Shown piece after piece: positions 25,868-35,097 of a DNA stretch of 64,000 nucleotides; the first letter of the stretch is position 1, and the number at the start of each line of letters is the position of its first letter. A program made the position numbers and the translations under genes. The notes under the pieces are model-generated. The model was not told the DNA's origin and did not search any database. It saw only the letters and a list, made by a program, of their open reading frames with translations. Origin of the DNA: an uncultured Campylobacter sp. GTDB lineage: Bacteria; Campylobacterota; Campylobacteria; Campylobacterales; Campylobacteraceae. The stretch spans positions 1-64,000 of the forward strand of contig NZ_CAUQKJ010000008.1 of assembly GCF_963518785.1 (NCBI RefSeq), given 5' to 3'.

Positions 25868-28194
25868 CGCAACCCAAGTCCCAACTCGCTGCTAAGCGCG
25901 GCTAAAATTTTATCGGTAAAGCCTGCGACTTCCTCGTCGCAGAGCGTTTTTTGAAGGTCTTGAAATACAAGTCTGATCGTCAGGCTCTTTGAATCACCCA
26001 GGCTTTCGTCACTATAAAGATCGCTTGGGATAAGCTCCTTTAGCGCCTCGATTTTAAGGGCGTCTATACACTGCTTAATCTGCTCGAAGCGCATTCCGCT
26101 CGGCACCAAAATGCTTAGATCGCGCGATACGTTAGGGAATTTCGAATAAACATCCGCTACTATATTTTCAAATTTAAGCTTGGAAAAATCGATCTCGCAC
26201 AGATAGCTTTTATCCAGATCGCGCCCTGCTTCTACGGCGTAATCCACGCGCCCGATAAAGCCCACTATCTCGCCGCCCTGCTCAATCTGAGCTTGCTCGA
26301 ATTCGCTTAAAAATTTCAAATTTTCGCCAGGCAGCCTGACATTAAATTTACCGATGACGCTTTGGATTAAATTTGCAAAATACAAAAAATCCACTGCGGC
26401 AGGTTTTGCGCCGGCAGCGATAGAGGGCTCCGCCTTTAGTCCGCTAGCAATAAAGCCCAGTCTTAGGCACTGCGAGCCGTCCGCATCAAACACCTCTCCT
26501 AGCTCAAAAAGCTTGACGCTTCTGCGAGAATTCTTTAAATTTCGCTCAGCAGATTCCAGCAGATGATTAATCAGCGTCGGTCTTAGCGCGTCCAGCTCGC
26601 CGTTTATCGGATTTAAAATTTTAACCTTGCACGGCTTAAAGCCTAAGTTTTCTAGCGCCTTGCCGTCGTCAAATACATAATGTACGCACTCGAAAAATCC
26701 TACTGCTGCCGCCTTGCTGCGAAGCTTGCGCCCGTTTTGTAAATTTACGTAGGTATCGTTTAAGCGGTTTTTCTCGTAGAAGCTTAGCGGCGCAGCGGCG
26801 ATATTATCGATGCCTACGATACGCACGATCTCCTCGCACACGTCGTGGGAATTTACGATATCGTGGCGGAAAGGCGGCACCTTGGCAGTGATAAGATCGG
26901 CTTCGACGCCCACATCAAAGCCCAGCCTTTTTAAAATTTTTACGATCTTATCGCGCGGAATTTGCGCGCCGATCATTGAGTTTATCTCTTTTTCGCTAAA
27001 GCCCACGATAAGCGGCTCCAAAGCATTTGAAATCTTTTGTGTGCCCGCATATAGGCTAACGGCGCTATTTTTTACTAGCAATCTAAATAGCAGATCGAGC
27101 CCTAGCCTAAGCTTTGGCTCGCTGCCTCTGCTTGAGCGATACACATGCTCGTCGCCTTTTAGGCTTTTGTTTTCGTTTACTGCTTTAGCGATAATTAGTG
27201 GCGCGGTGTAGTTTGCCTCTAATAGCACCACTTTGCTACTGCAACACGCCTTTAGCTCCGCGTCTTGGCAAATTCCTGCTACGCTAAGCAATCTCTTGCC
27301 CGCATAAACGCCGAACTCACCGTTTGGCATGGGCTTTATATCAAGCGCTACCTTGCCATCTGCGGAAGCGATCTTTTCAAAATCATAAGTGCGCAGCAAC
27401 ACTCCAGTAGAATGAGTAGCGTAGTTGATGAAATTTTGCACCGCGCAGCTTTGCAAAATACCAACGCTTGCAAGACGCAAGGTCTGCTTTAAATTTAACT
27501 TCAGCTCGCCTTTGATCTCATAAGCTCGAAAAGCAAATTTAGCGCTTACCTCATCGCTTGCACGTACGCTTAAAATTCTACCGATACCAGGCGCTCCGTC
27601 GGCATCTTCAAACTCGTGCTTTTCCTTTAGCGGCAGATCAAGCGCTGCGCTTAGATCGCGCGCTATGCCTAAGATGCTAAGGCAGTCGCCGCGATTGGCG
27701 GTAAGCTCGATCTCGATAAGATCGTCGTTAAAAATTTCATACTCGCGCAGCTCCTTGCCGAGCACGAGCTCGCCGATGCTGCTATCAAGCACCATAATGC
27801 CGTCATTCGTCTTGGCAAGCCCAAGCTCCGTTGCCGAACAGATCATGCCGTAGCTCTCCACACCGCGAAGTTTGGCAGGCTTTATCTCAAGGCCGCTAGG
27901 CAGTACGGCGCCGATTAGGCTAACTGCAACATATTGCCCTGCCTCGACATTTTTCGCGCCACAGACGATCTGCAGGCTCTGCTTACCGACATCAACCTCG
28001 CAAACGTTTAGATGATCGGAATTCTCGTGTCGACGCTTGCTTTTTACGAGTCCTACTACGACGCCTTTGGGAAGCGAAATTTTATCGTGAGCGTCAACCT
28101 CAAGACCGATGGAATTTAGCGTAGAAAGCAGCTTTTCGCTTGAAATTTCGCTTATGTCGATCCACTCCTGCAACCAATTTCTCGTTATTATCAT
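25864..28194 (-). CDS. pheT: Phenylalanyl-tRNA synthetase beta subunit
   Basis: A 776-residue PheT. It opens with the tRNA-binding EMAP-like domain ([26 protein letters not shown] near residue 45), followed by B3/B4 editing region, B5 domain ([20 protein letters not shown]), the catalytic-like core ([23 protein letters not shown]) and the C-terminal FDX-ACB anticodon-binding domain ([16 protein letters not shown] to LRLVFQ). With PheS it forms the heterotetramer that charges tRNA-Phe. It overlaps pheS upstream and aroA downstream by 4 nt each, an operon arrangement shared with C. jejuni. Confidence 0.97.
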   Translation of the reverse strand: MIITRNWLQEWIDISEISSEKLLSTLNSIGLEVDAHDKISLPKGVVVGLVKSKRRHENSDHLNVCEVDVGKQSLQIVCGAKNVEAGQYVAVSLIGAVLPSGLEIKPAKLRGVESYGMICSATELGLAKTNDGIMVLDSSIGELVLGKELREYEIFNDDLIEIELTANRGDCLSILGIARDLSAALDLPLKEKHEFEDADGAPGIGRILSVRASDEVSAKFAFRAYEIKGELKLNLKQTLRLASVGILQSCAVQNFINYATHSTGVLLRTYDFEKIASADGKVALDIKPMPNGEFGVYAGKRLLSVAGICQDAELKACCSSKVVLLEANYTAPLIIAKAVNENKSLKGDEHVYRSSRGSEPKLRLGLDLLFRLLVKNSAVSLYAGTQKISNALEPLIVGFSEKEINSMIGAQIPRDKIVKILKRLGFDVGVEADLITAKVPPFRHDIVNSHDVCEEIVRIVGIDNIAAAPLSFYEKNRLNDTYVNLQNGRKLRSKAAAVGFFECVHYVFDDGKALENLGFKPCKVKILNPINGELDALRPTLINHLLESAERNLKNSRRSVKLFELGEVFDADGSQCLRLGFIASGLKAEPSIAAGAKPAAVDFLYFANLIQSVIGKFNVRLPGENLKFLSEFEQAQIEQGGEIVGFIGRVDYAVEAGRDLDKSYLCEIDFSKLKFENIVADVYSKFPNVSRDLSILVPSGMRFEQIKQCIDALKIEALKELIPSDLYSDESLGDSKSLTIRLVFQDLQKTLCDEEVAGFTDKILAALSSELGLGLR

Positions 28195-29186
28195 TTAAAC
28201 TGCTCCAATAATCTAATATCGCCTTCAAATAGCGAGCGCAGATCGGGAATACCGTGCAGCAGCATCGCGAAACGCTCGACGCCGAGCCCGAATGCGTATC
28301 CACTGACGTTTTTCCAGCCCACCGCTTTAAAGACGTTAGGATCGACCACGCCGCTGCCTAACACCTCGAGCCAGCCCGTCTGTTTACAAACGCGGCATCC
28401 CTCGCCGTGGCAGAAAATACAGCTGATATCGACCTCGGTACTAGGCTCCGTAAACGGAAAGAAGCTCGGGCGGAAGCGCACTTTTACGTCTCCAAACATA
28501 TAGCGCAAAAATTCCTCTAAAACGTATTTTAAATTTGCAAAGCTCACGCGGTCTCCCTGCTCGACTACGAGACCTTCTACTTGATGAAACATCGGCGTGT
28601 GGGTTAGATCCATATCGCGGCGAAAGACCGCGCCCGGGGCGATCATACGCACCGGCGGAGCTTTAAATTTCTCCATCGTGCGGATCTGAACGCCGCTGGT
28701 GTGCGTGCGTAGCAGCCGCCCATCATTTAGATAAAACGTATCTTGCATGTCGCGCGCAGGGTGGTATTTGGGTAAATTTAGCGCCTCAAAATTATGGAAG
28801 TCATCCTCGATGAGCGGGCCACTTTCGACGCTGAAATTTTGCGCGATGAAGTAGTCTATGATCTTATCCATCGTCTCCATCACCGGATGCAGCGCGCCGC
28901 AGTTTACGTTTTCGTTAAAAAGCGTGACGTCGATTGCTTCATTTTTCATCGCCTCTTTTTGCTCTGCTGCTTCCAGGCTCGCCCTTTTTGCAGCGATGAG
29001 CTCGCTGAAATAATCTCGCTTTTCGTTCGCGCTTACGGCAAGCTCTTTTTTCTGCTCGGGCGCTGCGGATTTGAGCTCGGAAAAAAGCGCCGTTATGATG
29101 CCTTTTTTGCCGAAAAGCTCCAAGCGCACGGCTTCCAGCTCGCTTAAGCTCGATGCGGCATCGATTTTTGCTTTAATTTCTTGCAA
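28191..29186 (-). CDS. pheS: Phenylalanyl-tRNA synthetase alpha subunit
   Basis: A 331-residue class II synthetase subunit. The first 90 residues are a coiled-coil tRNA-binding arm. The catalytic domain has [12 protein letters not shown], motif 2 with [47 protein letters not shown] and motif 3 [18 protein letters not shown]. It activates phenylalanine and joins it to tRNA-Phe with PheT. It is the first gene of the minus-strand run pheS-pheT-aroA-ispH-rpsA-serA. The HIT-family gene is divergent 130 bases away. Confidence 0.97.
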   Translation of the reverse strand: MQEIKAKIDAASSLSELEAVRLELFGKKGIITALFSELKSAAPEQKKELAVSANEKRDYFSELIAAKRASLEAAEQKEAMKNEAIDVTLFNENVNCGALHPVMETMDKIIDYFIAQNFSVESGPLIEDDFHNFEALNLPKYHPARDMQDTFYLNDGRLLRTHTSGVQIRTMEKFKAPPVRMIAPGAVFRRDMDLTHTPMFHQVEGLVVEQGDRVSFANLKYVLEEFLRYMFGDVKVRFRPSFFPFTEPSTEVDISCIFCHGEGCRVCKQTGWLEVLGSGVVDPNVFKAVGWKNVSGYAFGLGVERFAMLLHGIPDLRSLFEGDIRLLEQFK

Positions 29187-29274
29187 ATTCTATCCTTGTG
29201 GTTAAATTTAATGGCGCGATTGTAGTTAAAATTTGATAAAAGCTAGGTAAATTTGCGTGTTTGGATTTTTTGGC

Positions 29275-29280
29275 TATAAT
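29275..29280 (+). promoter_or_regulatory. Probable sigma-70 -10 box for the HIT gene
   Basis: Perfect TATAAT preceded by GGATTTTTTGGC, the T-rich Campylobacter promoter context, 37 bases before the start codon. Confidence 0.65.
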
Positions 29281-29316
29281 CGCGGCTAAATTTCAACCCT
29301 CATAAAAGGATCTAAA

Positions 29317-29673
29317 ATGAACGTCTTCGAAAAGATCGTAAACGGCGAAATCCCGTGTAACAAAGTGTTAGAGAACGATGAATTTTTGGCTTTCCACGAC
29401 ATCAACCCAAAAGCGCCGATCCATATCCTGGCGATCCCCAAGAAATGCTACGAAAACTTCCAAGTAACGCCACCTGAAGTGATGAGCAAAATGAGCGCTT
29501 TCATCCAAGAAGTAACTCGCAAAATGGGGCTTGATAAGAGCGGATACCGCCTCGTTTGCAACTGCGGCGAAAACGGAGGTCAAGAAGTAATGCACCTGCA
29601 CTTTCATATCCTGGGCGGAATGAAGCTACCATGGGACCGTGTCAGCGACCGAAATACCGAAGAGAATTTTTAA
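29317..29673 (+). CDS. HIT-family nucleotide-binding hydrolase (HinT-like)
   Basis: A 118-residue histidine triad protein. The signature HLHFHILGG lies at residues 93-101, with H93, H95 and H97 forming the triad that handles the alpha-phosphate of AMP derivatives. FEKIVNGEIPCNKVLEND at the N-terminus and HDINPKAPIHILAIPKK are also typical of the HinT branch, which hydrolyses purine nucleoside phosphoramidates. Length is normal. It is divergent from pheS, as in C. jejuni. AAAGGA precedes the start codon. Confidence 0.93.
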   Translation: MNVFEKIVNGEIPCNKVLENDEFLAFHDINPKAPIHILAIPKKCYENFQVTPPEVMSKMSAFIQEVTRKMGLDKSGYRLVCNCGENGGQEVMHLHFHILGGMKLPWDRVSDRNTEENF

Positions 29674-29757
29674 GGCTCGAACCAAATTCTATTAAAATCA
29701 AAATTCCGTGAAATTGCAAAATTTTGCGGAATTTGCAAAATTCTTTGAAATTTTTAA

Positions 29758-29959
29758 AATTCCGCTTCATTTATAAATACCGAAGTTTTAAAAATAATCA
29801 AAATAGTAAAACTACAAGCTAAAAATTTATCATTAGATGCTAAAGAGCAATATAAATTTATCACAAGCGAGCTCTTAGCAAATGCCGTTTTTTAACTATA
29901 AAGCCTTGGCTTTTAGAATTTATACAGCTATGAAATCTGAAATCGGCAAGAAATTGTAA
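29758..29959 (+). pseudogene. Gene remnant with a one-base frameshift in a T6 run
   Basis: The frame open from 29758 encodes about 45 residues ending QYKFITSELLANAVF and stops at 29893-29895. If one T of the run 29888-29893 is removed, the reading continues as NYKALAFRIYTAMKSEIGKKL to a TAA at 29957-29959. Both parts look like real amphipathic helical protein sequence in an otherwise AATTTTAAAATT-type spacer. There is no start codon or ribosome binding site, so this is probably the C-terminal end of a decayed gene. I do not recognise the family. The remaining parts of 29674-30170 hold no gene. Confidence 0.4.
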
Positions 29960-30170
29960 CGACGCGGCAAAATTTTAAATGAAACCGAGCTTTACAAAAA
30001 GAGTTATGTTTTTACATGGCGAATGAATTAAATTTCAACGATATGAAATTTAAAATCTACATGAATTTTACTTTGAATGAGCGATTCGGCTTTAGTTTTC
30101 AAGCAGAATTTAAAATTTTAGTGTGAAATCATAATCTTAGAATTTTAAAAATTTAAATAGTAGATTTAAG

Positions 30171-30194
30171 TTTTAGGGGCATGCGCCCCTAAAA
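30171..30194 (-). terminator. Hairpin downstream of dps
   Basis: TTTTAGGGGC (30171-30180) and GCCCCTAAAA (30185-30194) form a perfect 10-bp stem with loop ATGC, 22 bases after the dps stop codon. A bidirectional terminator is likely. Confidence 0.75.
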
Positions 30195-30216
30195 ATTTTG
30201 AAAGGATTTACGAGGA

Positions 30217-30660
30217 TTATTTGCTTAGCATTGAGCTTAGCATCCATAGGCGTTTTTCATAATCGCCGTAGTGATCCTGCGCAATATTTGAAGTCGTATC
30301 GTCGCCCTCTTCTTCGGCTACTTCTTGAAGCTTTTTAAATTCTTTTACCAAATACTCATAGGCTTTTTTGACATCCTCAAGTACCTCAGATACGCTATAG
30401 CTGTCTTTTACGCTAATCGGAGCGTCTTTTGAAAGCTCAATTAGATCCTTAGCCTTAGTTACGGCCTTGCCACCTATTTGAAGCGCGCGCTCAGCCATAT
30501 CGTCGAAAAGCTCGCCCATCTCGTCGTATGCTTTCTCGGTGTAAGCGTGAACCTGTGCGAATTGTAAGCCCTTAACATTCCAGTGATAATCGTGGAATGC
30601 AATAAAGAACGCATGAGCGTCCGCCTGAAGTTTGTTTAGTTGTTTTACTGTTTTTGACAT
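30217..30660 (-). CDS. dps: Dps family ferritin-like DNA-protection protein
   Basis: A 147-residue Dps. The inter-subunit ferroxidase site is visible as FHDYHWNVKG (H26), FAQVHAYTEKAYDEMGELFDDMAERAL (H38, D53, E57) and the family Trp next to H26. Twelve such subunits form a cage that oxidises Fe(II) with hydrogen peroxide and stores iron, protecting DNA and enzymes; campylobacter and helicobacter forms are also known as NapA-like. Length is typical. AAAGGAGACACA precedes the start. The promoter region contains a TATAAT and a PerR-like box, suggesting peroxide or iron control. Confidence 0.96.
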   Translation of the reverse strand: MSKTVKQLNKLQADAHAFFIAFHDYHWNVKGLQFAQVHAYTEKAYDEMGELFDDMAERALQIGGKAVTKAKDLIELSKDAPISVKDSYSVSEVLEDVKKAYEYLVKEFKKLQEVAEEEGDDTTSNIAQDHYGDYEKRLWMLSSMLSK

Positions 30661-30688
30661 TGTGTCTCCTTTATTTAAAATTGCTGTA

Positions 30689-30725
30689 ATTATAGCAAGA
30701 TTTGCTTAAATTATAATTATACTAA
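30689..30725 (-). promoter_or_regulatory. dps promoter with PerR-like box
   Basis: On the minus strand TATAAT (30689-30694) lies 28 bases before the dps start. Upstream of it, TTATAATTATACTAA (plus strand 30711-30725) agrees with 13 of 15 positions of the PerR consensus TTATAATnATTATAA. This position covers the -35 region, suitable for repression released by peroxide or iron limitation. The match was made by eye. Confidence 0.55.
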
Positions 30726-30814
30726 ATAATAAATTTTATCTTTTAGTGAAATTTTGAAATTAAATGGCTTTTAAATTTATCTACAATTTTTTTGAAATTT
30801 CAGCTATGCTGCAT

Positions 30815-30820
30815 TATAAT
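30815..30820 (+). promoter_or_regulatory. Probable -10 box for the M23 peptidase gene
   Basis: Perfect TATAAT only 8 bases before the ATG at 30829, with no ribosome binding site between. If this box is used, the mRNA would be nearly leaderless. Confidence 0.5.
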
Positions 30821-30828
30821 GCCGCATT

Positions 30829-31746
30829 ATGAAAAACAAATTTATGATAACCATAACCGACCTTAACGGCTCTAGGAATTTTTTGCTCTCGCAAATCATC
30901 AAAAAGATCGCGTTATATTTGGTACTATTTGTTTTTACTGTTTTCGTCACGGGTGCGCTGTATATCAGGTATTTGGGATCAAAAATCGACAGCCTTTCGC
31001 GAACCAAAACCGAGCTTAACGAGCTAAATCAAAAACTTCGCGACGGTATCGCGGCAAGTCAGATGGAATTTGAAGCCATCGAGGGTAAAATTTCGGATTT
31101 GGAGCATCAGTTTGGGCTCGATCCTGAGGAGGATGAGCGCGCGATCGACCGCTTATCTCACATCAAGCCCACTTCCGAACAAGAGATTAAAGAGCGCGCG
31201 CAAAAGATCATCAACGAAAAATTCTCCGACGCGCTGATAAAAGAAATTTTTATGCAGATCCCAAACGGCAGGGTCATGCGCACTCATCAGCTCAGCGAGA
31301 AATTCGGCTGGCGCAACCATCCTATCTTAAAACGTAAGCAGTTCCACCCAGGCGTTGATCTACGTACGCCGCCCAAAACGCCTATCTACGCGCCTGCAGA
31401 CGGCATCATCCAATACAGCGGCGCGGGCGCTACGGGCTATGGCAATCTAGTCGAGATCCGCCACAACTACGGCTTTACGACACGATATGCGCATTTGGAT
31501 TCAAATTTAACTCGCAAAGTAGGCGAGTTTGTAAACAAAGGCGATCTTATCGCTTTTAGCGGTAACACCGGACTTAGCACCGGACCTCATCTGCACTACG
31601 AGATTAGATTTTTGCAGCTGCCGTTAGATCCGCTAAATTTTATCAACTGGAACGAAAAAAATTACAAAGAAATTTTTACTAAGGAGGAAGATGTCCCATG
31701 GCAATCTTTAATAAAGGCGATGCAAACACCGCTCAAACAACAATAA
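30829..31746 (+). CDS. M23 peptidoglycan endopeptidase, Csd1-like
   Basis: A 305-residue inner-membrane-anchored peptidase. One membrane helix lies at about residues 26-47, followed by a coiled-coil stretch (about 55-100) and a LytM/M23 domain. The zinc ligands are in FHPGVDLRT (H173, D177) and HLHYEI (H254, H256), and the YGNLVEIRHNYGFTTRYAHLD segment is typical. Such enzymes cut D-Ala-mDAP crosslinks in the periplasm. The bactofilin gene overlaps its 3' end by 49 nt, the same pairing as csd1-ccmA of Helicobacter pylori and the related campylobacter genes that set helical cell shape. That role is inferred from the pairing. Confidence 0.9.
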   Translation: MKNKFMITITDLNGSRNFLLSQIIKKIALYLVLFVFTVFVTGALYIRYLGSKIDSLSRTKTELNELNQKLRDGIAASQMEFEAIEGKISDLEHQFGLDPEEDERAIDRLSHIKPTSEQEIKERAQKIINEKFSDALIKEIFMQIPNGRVMRTHQLSEKFGWRNHPILKRKQFHPGVDLRTPPKTPIYAPADGIIQYSGAGATGYGNLVEIRHNYGFTTRYAHLDSNLTRKVGEFVNKGDLIAFSGNTGLSTGPHLHYEIRFLQLPLDPLNFINWNEKNYKEIFTKEEDVPWQSLIKAMQTPLKQQ

Positions 31747-32114
31747 TCTCGTCAGGCACGCTCATCAAAGGAGAGCTGCACCTGTCGTGCATTTTGCATA
31801 TCGATGGCAATGTCGAAGGCGACGTGATATCCGATAACACCGTCGTCATCGGTAAAAACGGTACCGCGCGCGGCTCGATTAGAGCCAAACATATCGTAAT
31901 CAGTGGCAAATTTTTCGGCAATATCGAAGCCGAGCTCGTCGAGCTGCTAGGCGGCGGTGTGCTCGTAGGCGATGTGCTATCGCAAAGCTTCGGCATCGAA
32001 GTGGGTGCGAAATTTAACGGAAAAAGTGCGGTGAGTGGCAGCGATCAAGCCCTAGTCATCGACGGCAGCGCAAGTGAAGACGTCAAGCTCATCGACAAAG
32101 CTTTAGGCGAATAA
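31698..32114 (+). CDS. ccmA: Bactofilin CcmA
   Basis: A 138-residue bactofilin whose beta-helix is seen as repeated short strands with Gly at turns, for example LIKGELHLSCILHIDGNVEGDVI, VVIGKNGTARGSIRAKHIVI and FFGNIEAELVELLGGGVLVGDV. The protein polymerises without nucleotide into filaments that recruit peptidoglycan peptidases, and CcmA is needed for cell curvature in related bacteria. The ATG at 31698 lies 10 bases after AAGGAGG, inside the last codons of the M23 gene, so translation of the two is coupled. Its end is followed by a 600-base AT-rich spacer. Confidence 0.93.
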   Translation: MAIFNKGDANTAQTTIISSGTLIKGELHLSCILHIDGNVEGDVISDNTVVIGKNGTARGSIRAKHIVISGKFFGNIEAELVELLGGGVLVGDVLSQSFGIEVGAKFNGKSAVSGSDQALVIDGSASEDVKLIDKALGE

Positions 32115-32712
32115 ATCGCACATATTTGGAATTCTTGGGATTTTAAAGGCTTTAGCTAACGGGGTTTTAGAATCTGATTGATATTAAAATTTTAAAATTT
32201 CTAGCCTTTGGAATTCTTAGATTTTTATATTTGCGAGATCTTAGAGTGTCATCAATCTTAAAATTTGGAATTTTAAAAAATTCCAAATTTTAAAATCCTC
32301 GCAACCAAAATTATTGAAATTTTTAAGCTTTGAAATTTTCAAAATTTTAAAGCTTAAATATGCTTAAAATTTCAGAATTATGCAGATCGTAAAACCCTAA
32401 ATCCTAAAATTTTGCGCTTACACGGGGTTTTGAAATTTTGTTTGTAAGCCGGATCTTAAAATTCGCGCCCGGCTGAATTTAAAATTTTAAAATTTTGCCG
32501 CAAAATAACGCATGGACGCAAATTTTTTACTCGCACAGGCTTTAAAAGCTCGCGTAAGTTTTAAGTTTCGCATAAGCTGTGTAAGCAAGTATAAATTATC
32601 TCCGCCGAATGTTTTAACTCATTATAGCTCTTTGTGCCGCCAGCTCAAATATCCGCGCAGTGATAAATTCTGCGAGCTGGGCTAATTTAAGCCCATTATT
32701 AGATTAGTTATG
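32115..32712. repeat. AT-rich spacer with a 36-base perfect palindrome
   Basis: No gene is visible in this interval. TTAAAATTTGGAATTTT (32258-32274) is perfectly complemented by AAAATTCCAAATTTTAA (32277-32293), leaving only two bases in the middle. Other TTTTAAAATTT units surround it. The palindrome may extrude a cruciform or end ccmA transcription. Confidence 0.65.
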
Positions 32713-32718
32713 TATAAT
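32713..32718 (+). promoter_or_regulatory. Probable -10 box for tRNA-Ser
   Basis: Perfect TATAAT 15 bases before the first base of the tRNA. Confidence 0.65.
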
Positions 32719-32733
32719 GCGATTTCTTTTTGT

Positions 32734-32824
32734 GGACAGATGGGTGAGTGGCCGAAACCACACCCCTGCTAAGGGTGCAGCTTCTAACCGGGGCTCGAGG
32801 GTTCAAATCCCTCTCTGTCCGCCA
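32734..32824 (+). tRNA. tRNA-Ser (anticodon GCT)
   Basis: A class II tRNA of 91 bases including an encoded CCA. Acceptor GGACAGA pairs with TCTGTCC, the anticodon loop CTGCTAA gives GCT (32768-32770, reads AGC/AGU), and there is a long variable arm between it and the GGTTCAAATCC T-arm. Confidence 0.95.
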
Positions 32825-32875
32825 CTATTTTAAAATTTAAATCAATAAAATTTCACTTCCGTGATTCAATCGATT

Positions 32876-33505
32876 TTAGCCGTCTAGTATACTGCCTAAA
32901 AGCAGCACCGGCATCATTAGCGGCATTACGATGAGTCCTTGTATGTCGGTATCCATTTTCGCATCGCGCTCGCTTTTGATCCCGCTATCGACCGCTATAC
33001 GCGCAGGGTACTCGATCGGCACGCTTAGGCGGTGTGATCTGCGCAGCTCGTCGTGATCTTTTAGGCGCTTAAAATATTTGCCTTCGATCAGATAAGAGTA
33101 GCGAAACGTAGAGCTATACGCTGGCTCAAGCTGCTCTGGATCATCCATCAGCTTAGCCTGCACGGATAGTGGCAGATCGTATTTTACGAGCTCGATTTCG
33201 TGCTGGATATACGCGGCATCACTGCCCTCGTTGTATCTGTCGATCGTGAGCATGCTTACGTTGCGCCTTATCGCGTCTTTATTCAGCGACGCCAGGCTTG
33301 CGACCTTGGCTCGCACGGCACTAAGATTCGCATCAAATACGTAATCATAAATCTCGCCGCTCATACGCAGCTGACCGCCAGACGCCGCGCTCATAGCGAT
33401 GATATGCTCGCGCCCTTGCATGTAGCCCGGCAAATTCTTACTCGCACATCCGCTAAAAATCCCACAGCATAGTGCCAAAACCGCGCCGCAAATCCAAAAT
33501 TTCAT
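32876..33505 (-). CDS. Putative lipoprotein of unknown function
   Basis: A 209-residue protein with a lipoprotein signal: a charged start, a hydrophobic stretch and the lipobox FSGC, predicting Cys19 as the lipid-modified first residue. The mature part is mixed alpha/beta, without a domain I recognise. It ends with a hydrophobic segment, IVMPLMMPVLLLGSILDG, which might be a second membrane contact. It stands alone, between tRNA-Ser and a gene-poor interval. Similar uncharacterised lipoproteins are common in Campylobacter. Confidence 0.75.
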   Translation of the reverse strand: MKFWICGAVLALCCGIFSGCASKNLPGYMQGREHIIAMSAASGGQLRMSGEIYDYVFDANLSAVRAKVASLASLNKDAIRRNVSMLTIDRYNEGSDAAYIQHEIELVKYDLPLSVQAKLMDDPEQLEPAYSSTFRYSYLIEGKYFKRLKDHDELRRSHRLSVPIEYPARIAVDSGIKSERDAKMDTDIQGLIVMPLMMPVLLLGSILDG

Positions 33506-33879
33506 AAACTTCCTTCGTAAAATTTAAAGACGGATTGTATTAAATTTTGCCTTAATGAGAGTGGAATTTTACGGCGCAGCGGAATAGAATTCTGCGGCGG
33601 AATTCTATGGCGGCGGCGCGTAGAATTTCGCGCGGACTTCCATAAAATTCCGATGAAATTTCGCAAGAATTGAAGCCAAAACGCACGGAAAAGGCAAAAT
33701 AAGCGCAATGGCGCTGCCAAGATTTTAAAATTTTAAAATCTCGAGGAAATTTCGCGAAAGGAAGCGAGCCATTTGTGCGTCAAAATTTAACCATCATCGC
33801 GAGCTTGCTTTTAAATTTTAAAATTTTACGGCAGGCTTTAGAATTTAAAATTCCAAAGCCCTTTTTGATATGCGGCGCG
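33506..33879. other. Intergenic interval with a 20-bp palindrome
   Basis: No gene is seen. GATTTTAAAATTTTAAAATC at 33721-33740 is a perfect 20-bp palindrome of the type scattered through the window. The rest is AT- and GC-patchy spacer. Confidence 0.45.
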
Positions 33880-35097
33880 CTACTTTCTATTTGCGTTGGC
33901 AAGCATCAGTTTTATGCGGTTTTCTTGATTTACCGCGCTTGCGCCCGGGTCGTAGTCGATAGCGGCGATGTTTGCTTGCGGGTAGTTCTGTTTGATCTTT
34001 CGGATCATTCCGCGCGCGATGATGTGGTTTGGCAGGCAGCCGAAGGGCTGCGCGCACACGACGTTTTGTATGTCGTGGCGCATAAACTCGACCATCTCCG
34101 CCGTTAGCAGCCAGCCCTCGCCCATCTTCACGCCGTGACCGATGTAGCCGTCGGCGGCGGCGCGAACCTCGCTAAATGGGCTCGGCGCGCGAAAGCCGAA
34201 GCGCTTCATCTGCTTAATCATCATGCGCTGGAAAAATTCCACTACCTTAGCGACCGCGAGCGAGCCGTAATACGCCGCGCCGCCCTTGCCGTAAAGCTGC
34301 TTGTCGTAGACCGCATCGTAGATGCAGGTAAGCACGAAGTCCATCAGCCCCGTATTTACGGGCTCTGCGTTTTCGCGGATGAGATAAGCGTTTAGGCCGT
34401 TGTTGCCGATGGGCGAGTATTTAAGATAAATTTCGCCCACGATGCCTACCTTCACTCGCGGCTTATCGTCGCGCTCGATTTTAGCGAACTGCGAGAGGAT
34501 AAATTTGAAATTTTTCTTGAGATTGAAAAACGATCTTTGATCGGTCAAATTTTTGATCCGCTCGGCACAGAGTTCGTAAATTTCATTCGTTTGGTTTTTG
34601 ATCTTTTCGTAGGGCTTACACTGATTATACAGCCCCATCATCAAATCGCCGTAAAATATCGCGGCGAAGAGCTTTAGAAGCGATTTTTTGCCAAGGCTAA
34701 ATTCATTCTCATCTAGCGAGCCGAAATTTAACGAGATCGCGGGGACGTAGCTAAAGCCACTGTCCTCAAGCGCTTTGCGAAGCAAATTTATGTAGTTGCT
34801 CGCTCTGCAGCCGCCGCCCGTTTGGCTGATGAGAAGCGCTACTTTGTGCGTATCGAACTCGCCGCTTTTTAGCGCATCGATAAACTGCCCGATGACGAGC
34901 AGCGCGGGGTAGCACATGTCGTTATGTACGCTGCGAAGCCCTTCCTCGACGATATTTTGACGATTTTCGCCGAGCAAGACGCTCTTATAGCCCTCGTCGC
35001 GCAGCACACCTTGCATAAAGCGAAAATGCGGATCGATCATCGTGGGGATTAATATCGTGTGGGTGGCTTTCATATCCTTCGTAAATTTAGCAAACAT
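33880..35097 (-). CDS. 2-hydroxyacyl-CoA dehydratase-like component
   Basis: A 405-residue protein resembling the C-terminal part of the large acyl-CoA dehydratase activase-related proteins. Cys-containing segments SVHNDMCYPALLVIGQF and ISQTGGGCRASNYINL are candidates for iron-sulfur binding, as in the HgdA/B-like dehydratase fold. PCAQPFGCLPNHIIARG-like sequence near the end (VCAQPFGCLPNHIIA) also matches. It starts with an ATG that shares one base with the stop of the upstream 1002-residue gene (TAATG), so the two are translationally coupled. An internal Met at residue 9 is an alternative start. In many bacteria both proteins are one chain of about 1400 residues. Substrate is unknown. Confidence 0.78.
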   Translation of the reverse strand: MFAKFTKDMKATHTILIPTMIDPHFRFMQGVLRDEGYKSVLLGENRQNIVEEGLRSVHNDMCYPALLVIGQFIDALKSGEFDTHKVALLISQTGGGCRASNYINLLRKALEDSGFSYVPAISLNFGSLDENEFSLGKKSLLKLFAAIFYGDLMMGLYNQCKPYEKIKNQTNEIYELCAERIKNLTDQRSFFNLKKNFKFILSQFAKIERDDKPRVKVGIVGEIYLKYSPIGNNGLNAYLIRENAEPVNTGLMDFVLTCIYDAVYDKQLYGKGGAAYYGSLAVAKVVEFFQRMMIKQMKRFGFRAPSPFSEVRAAADGYIGHGVKMGEGWLLTAEMVEFMRHDIQNVVCAQPFGCLPNHIIARGMIRKIKQNYPQANIAAIDYDPGASAVNQENRIKLMLANANRK

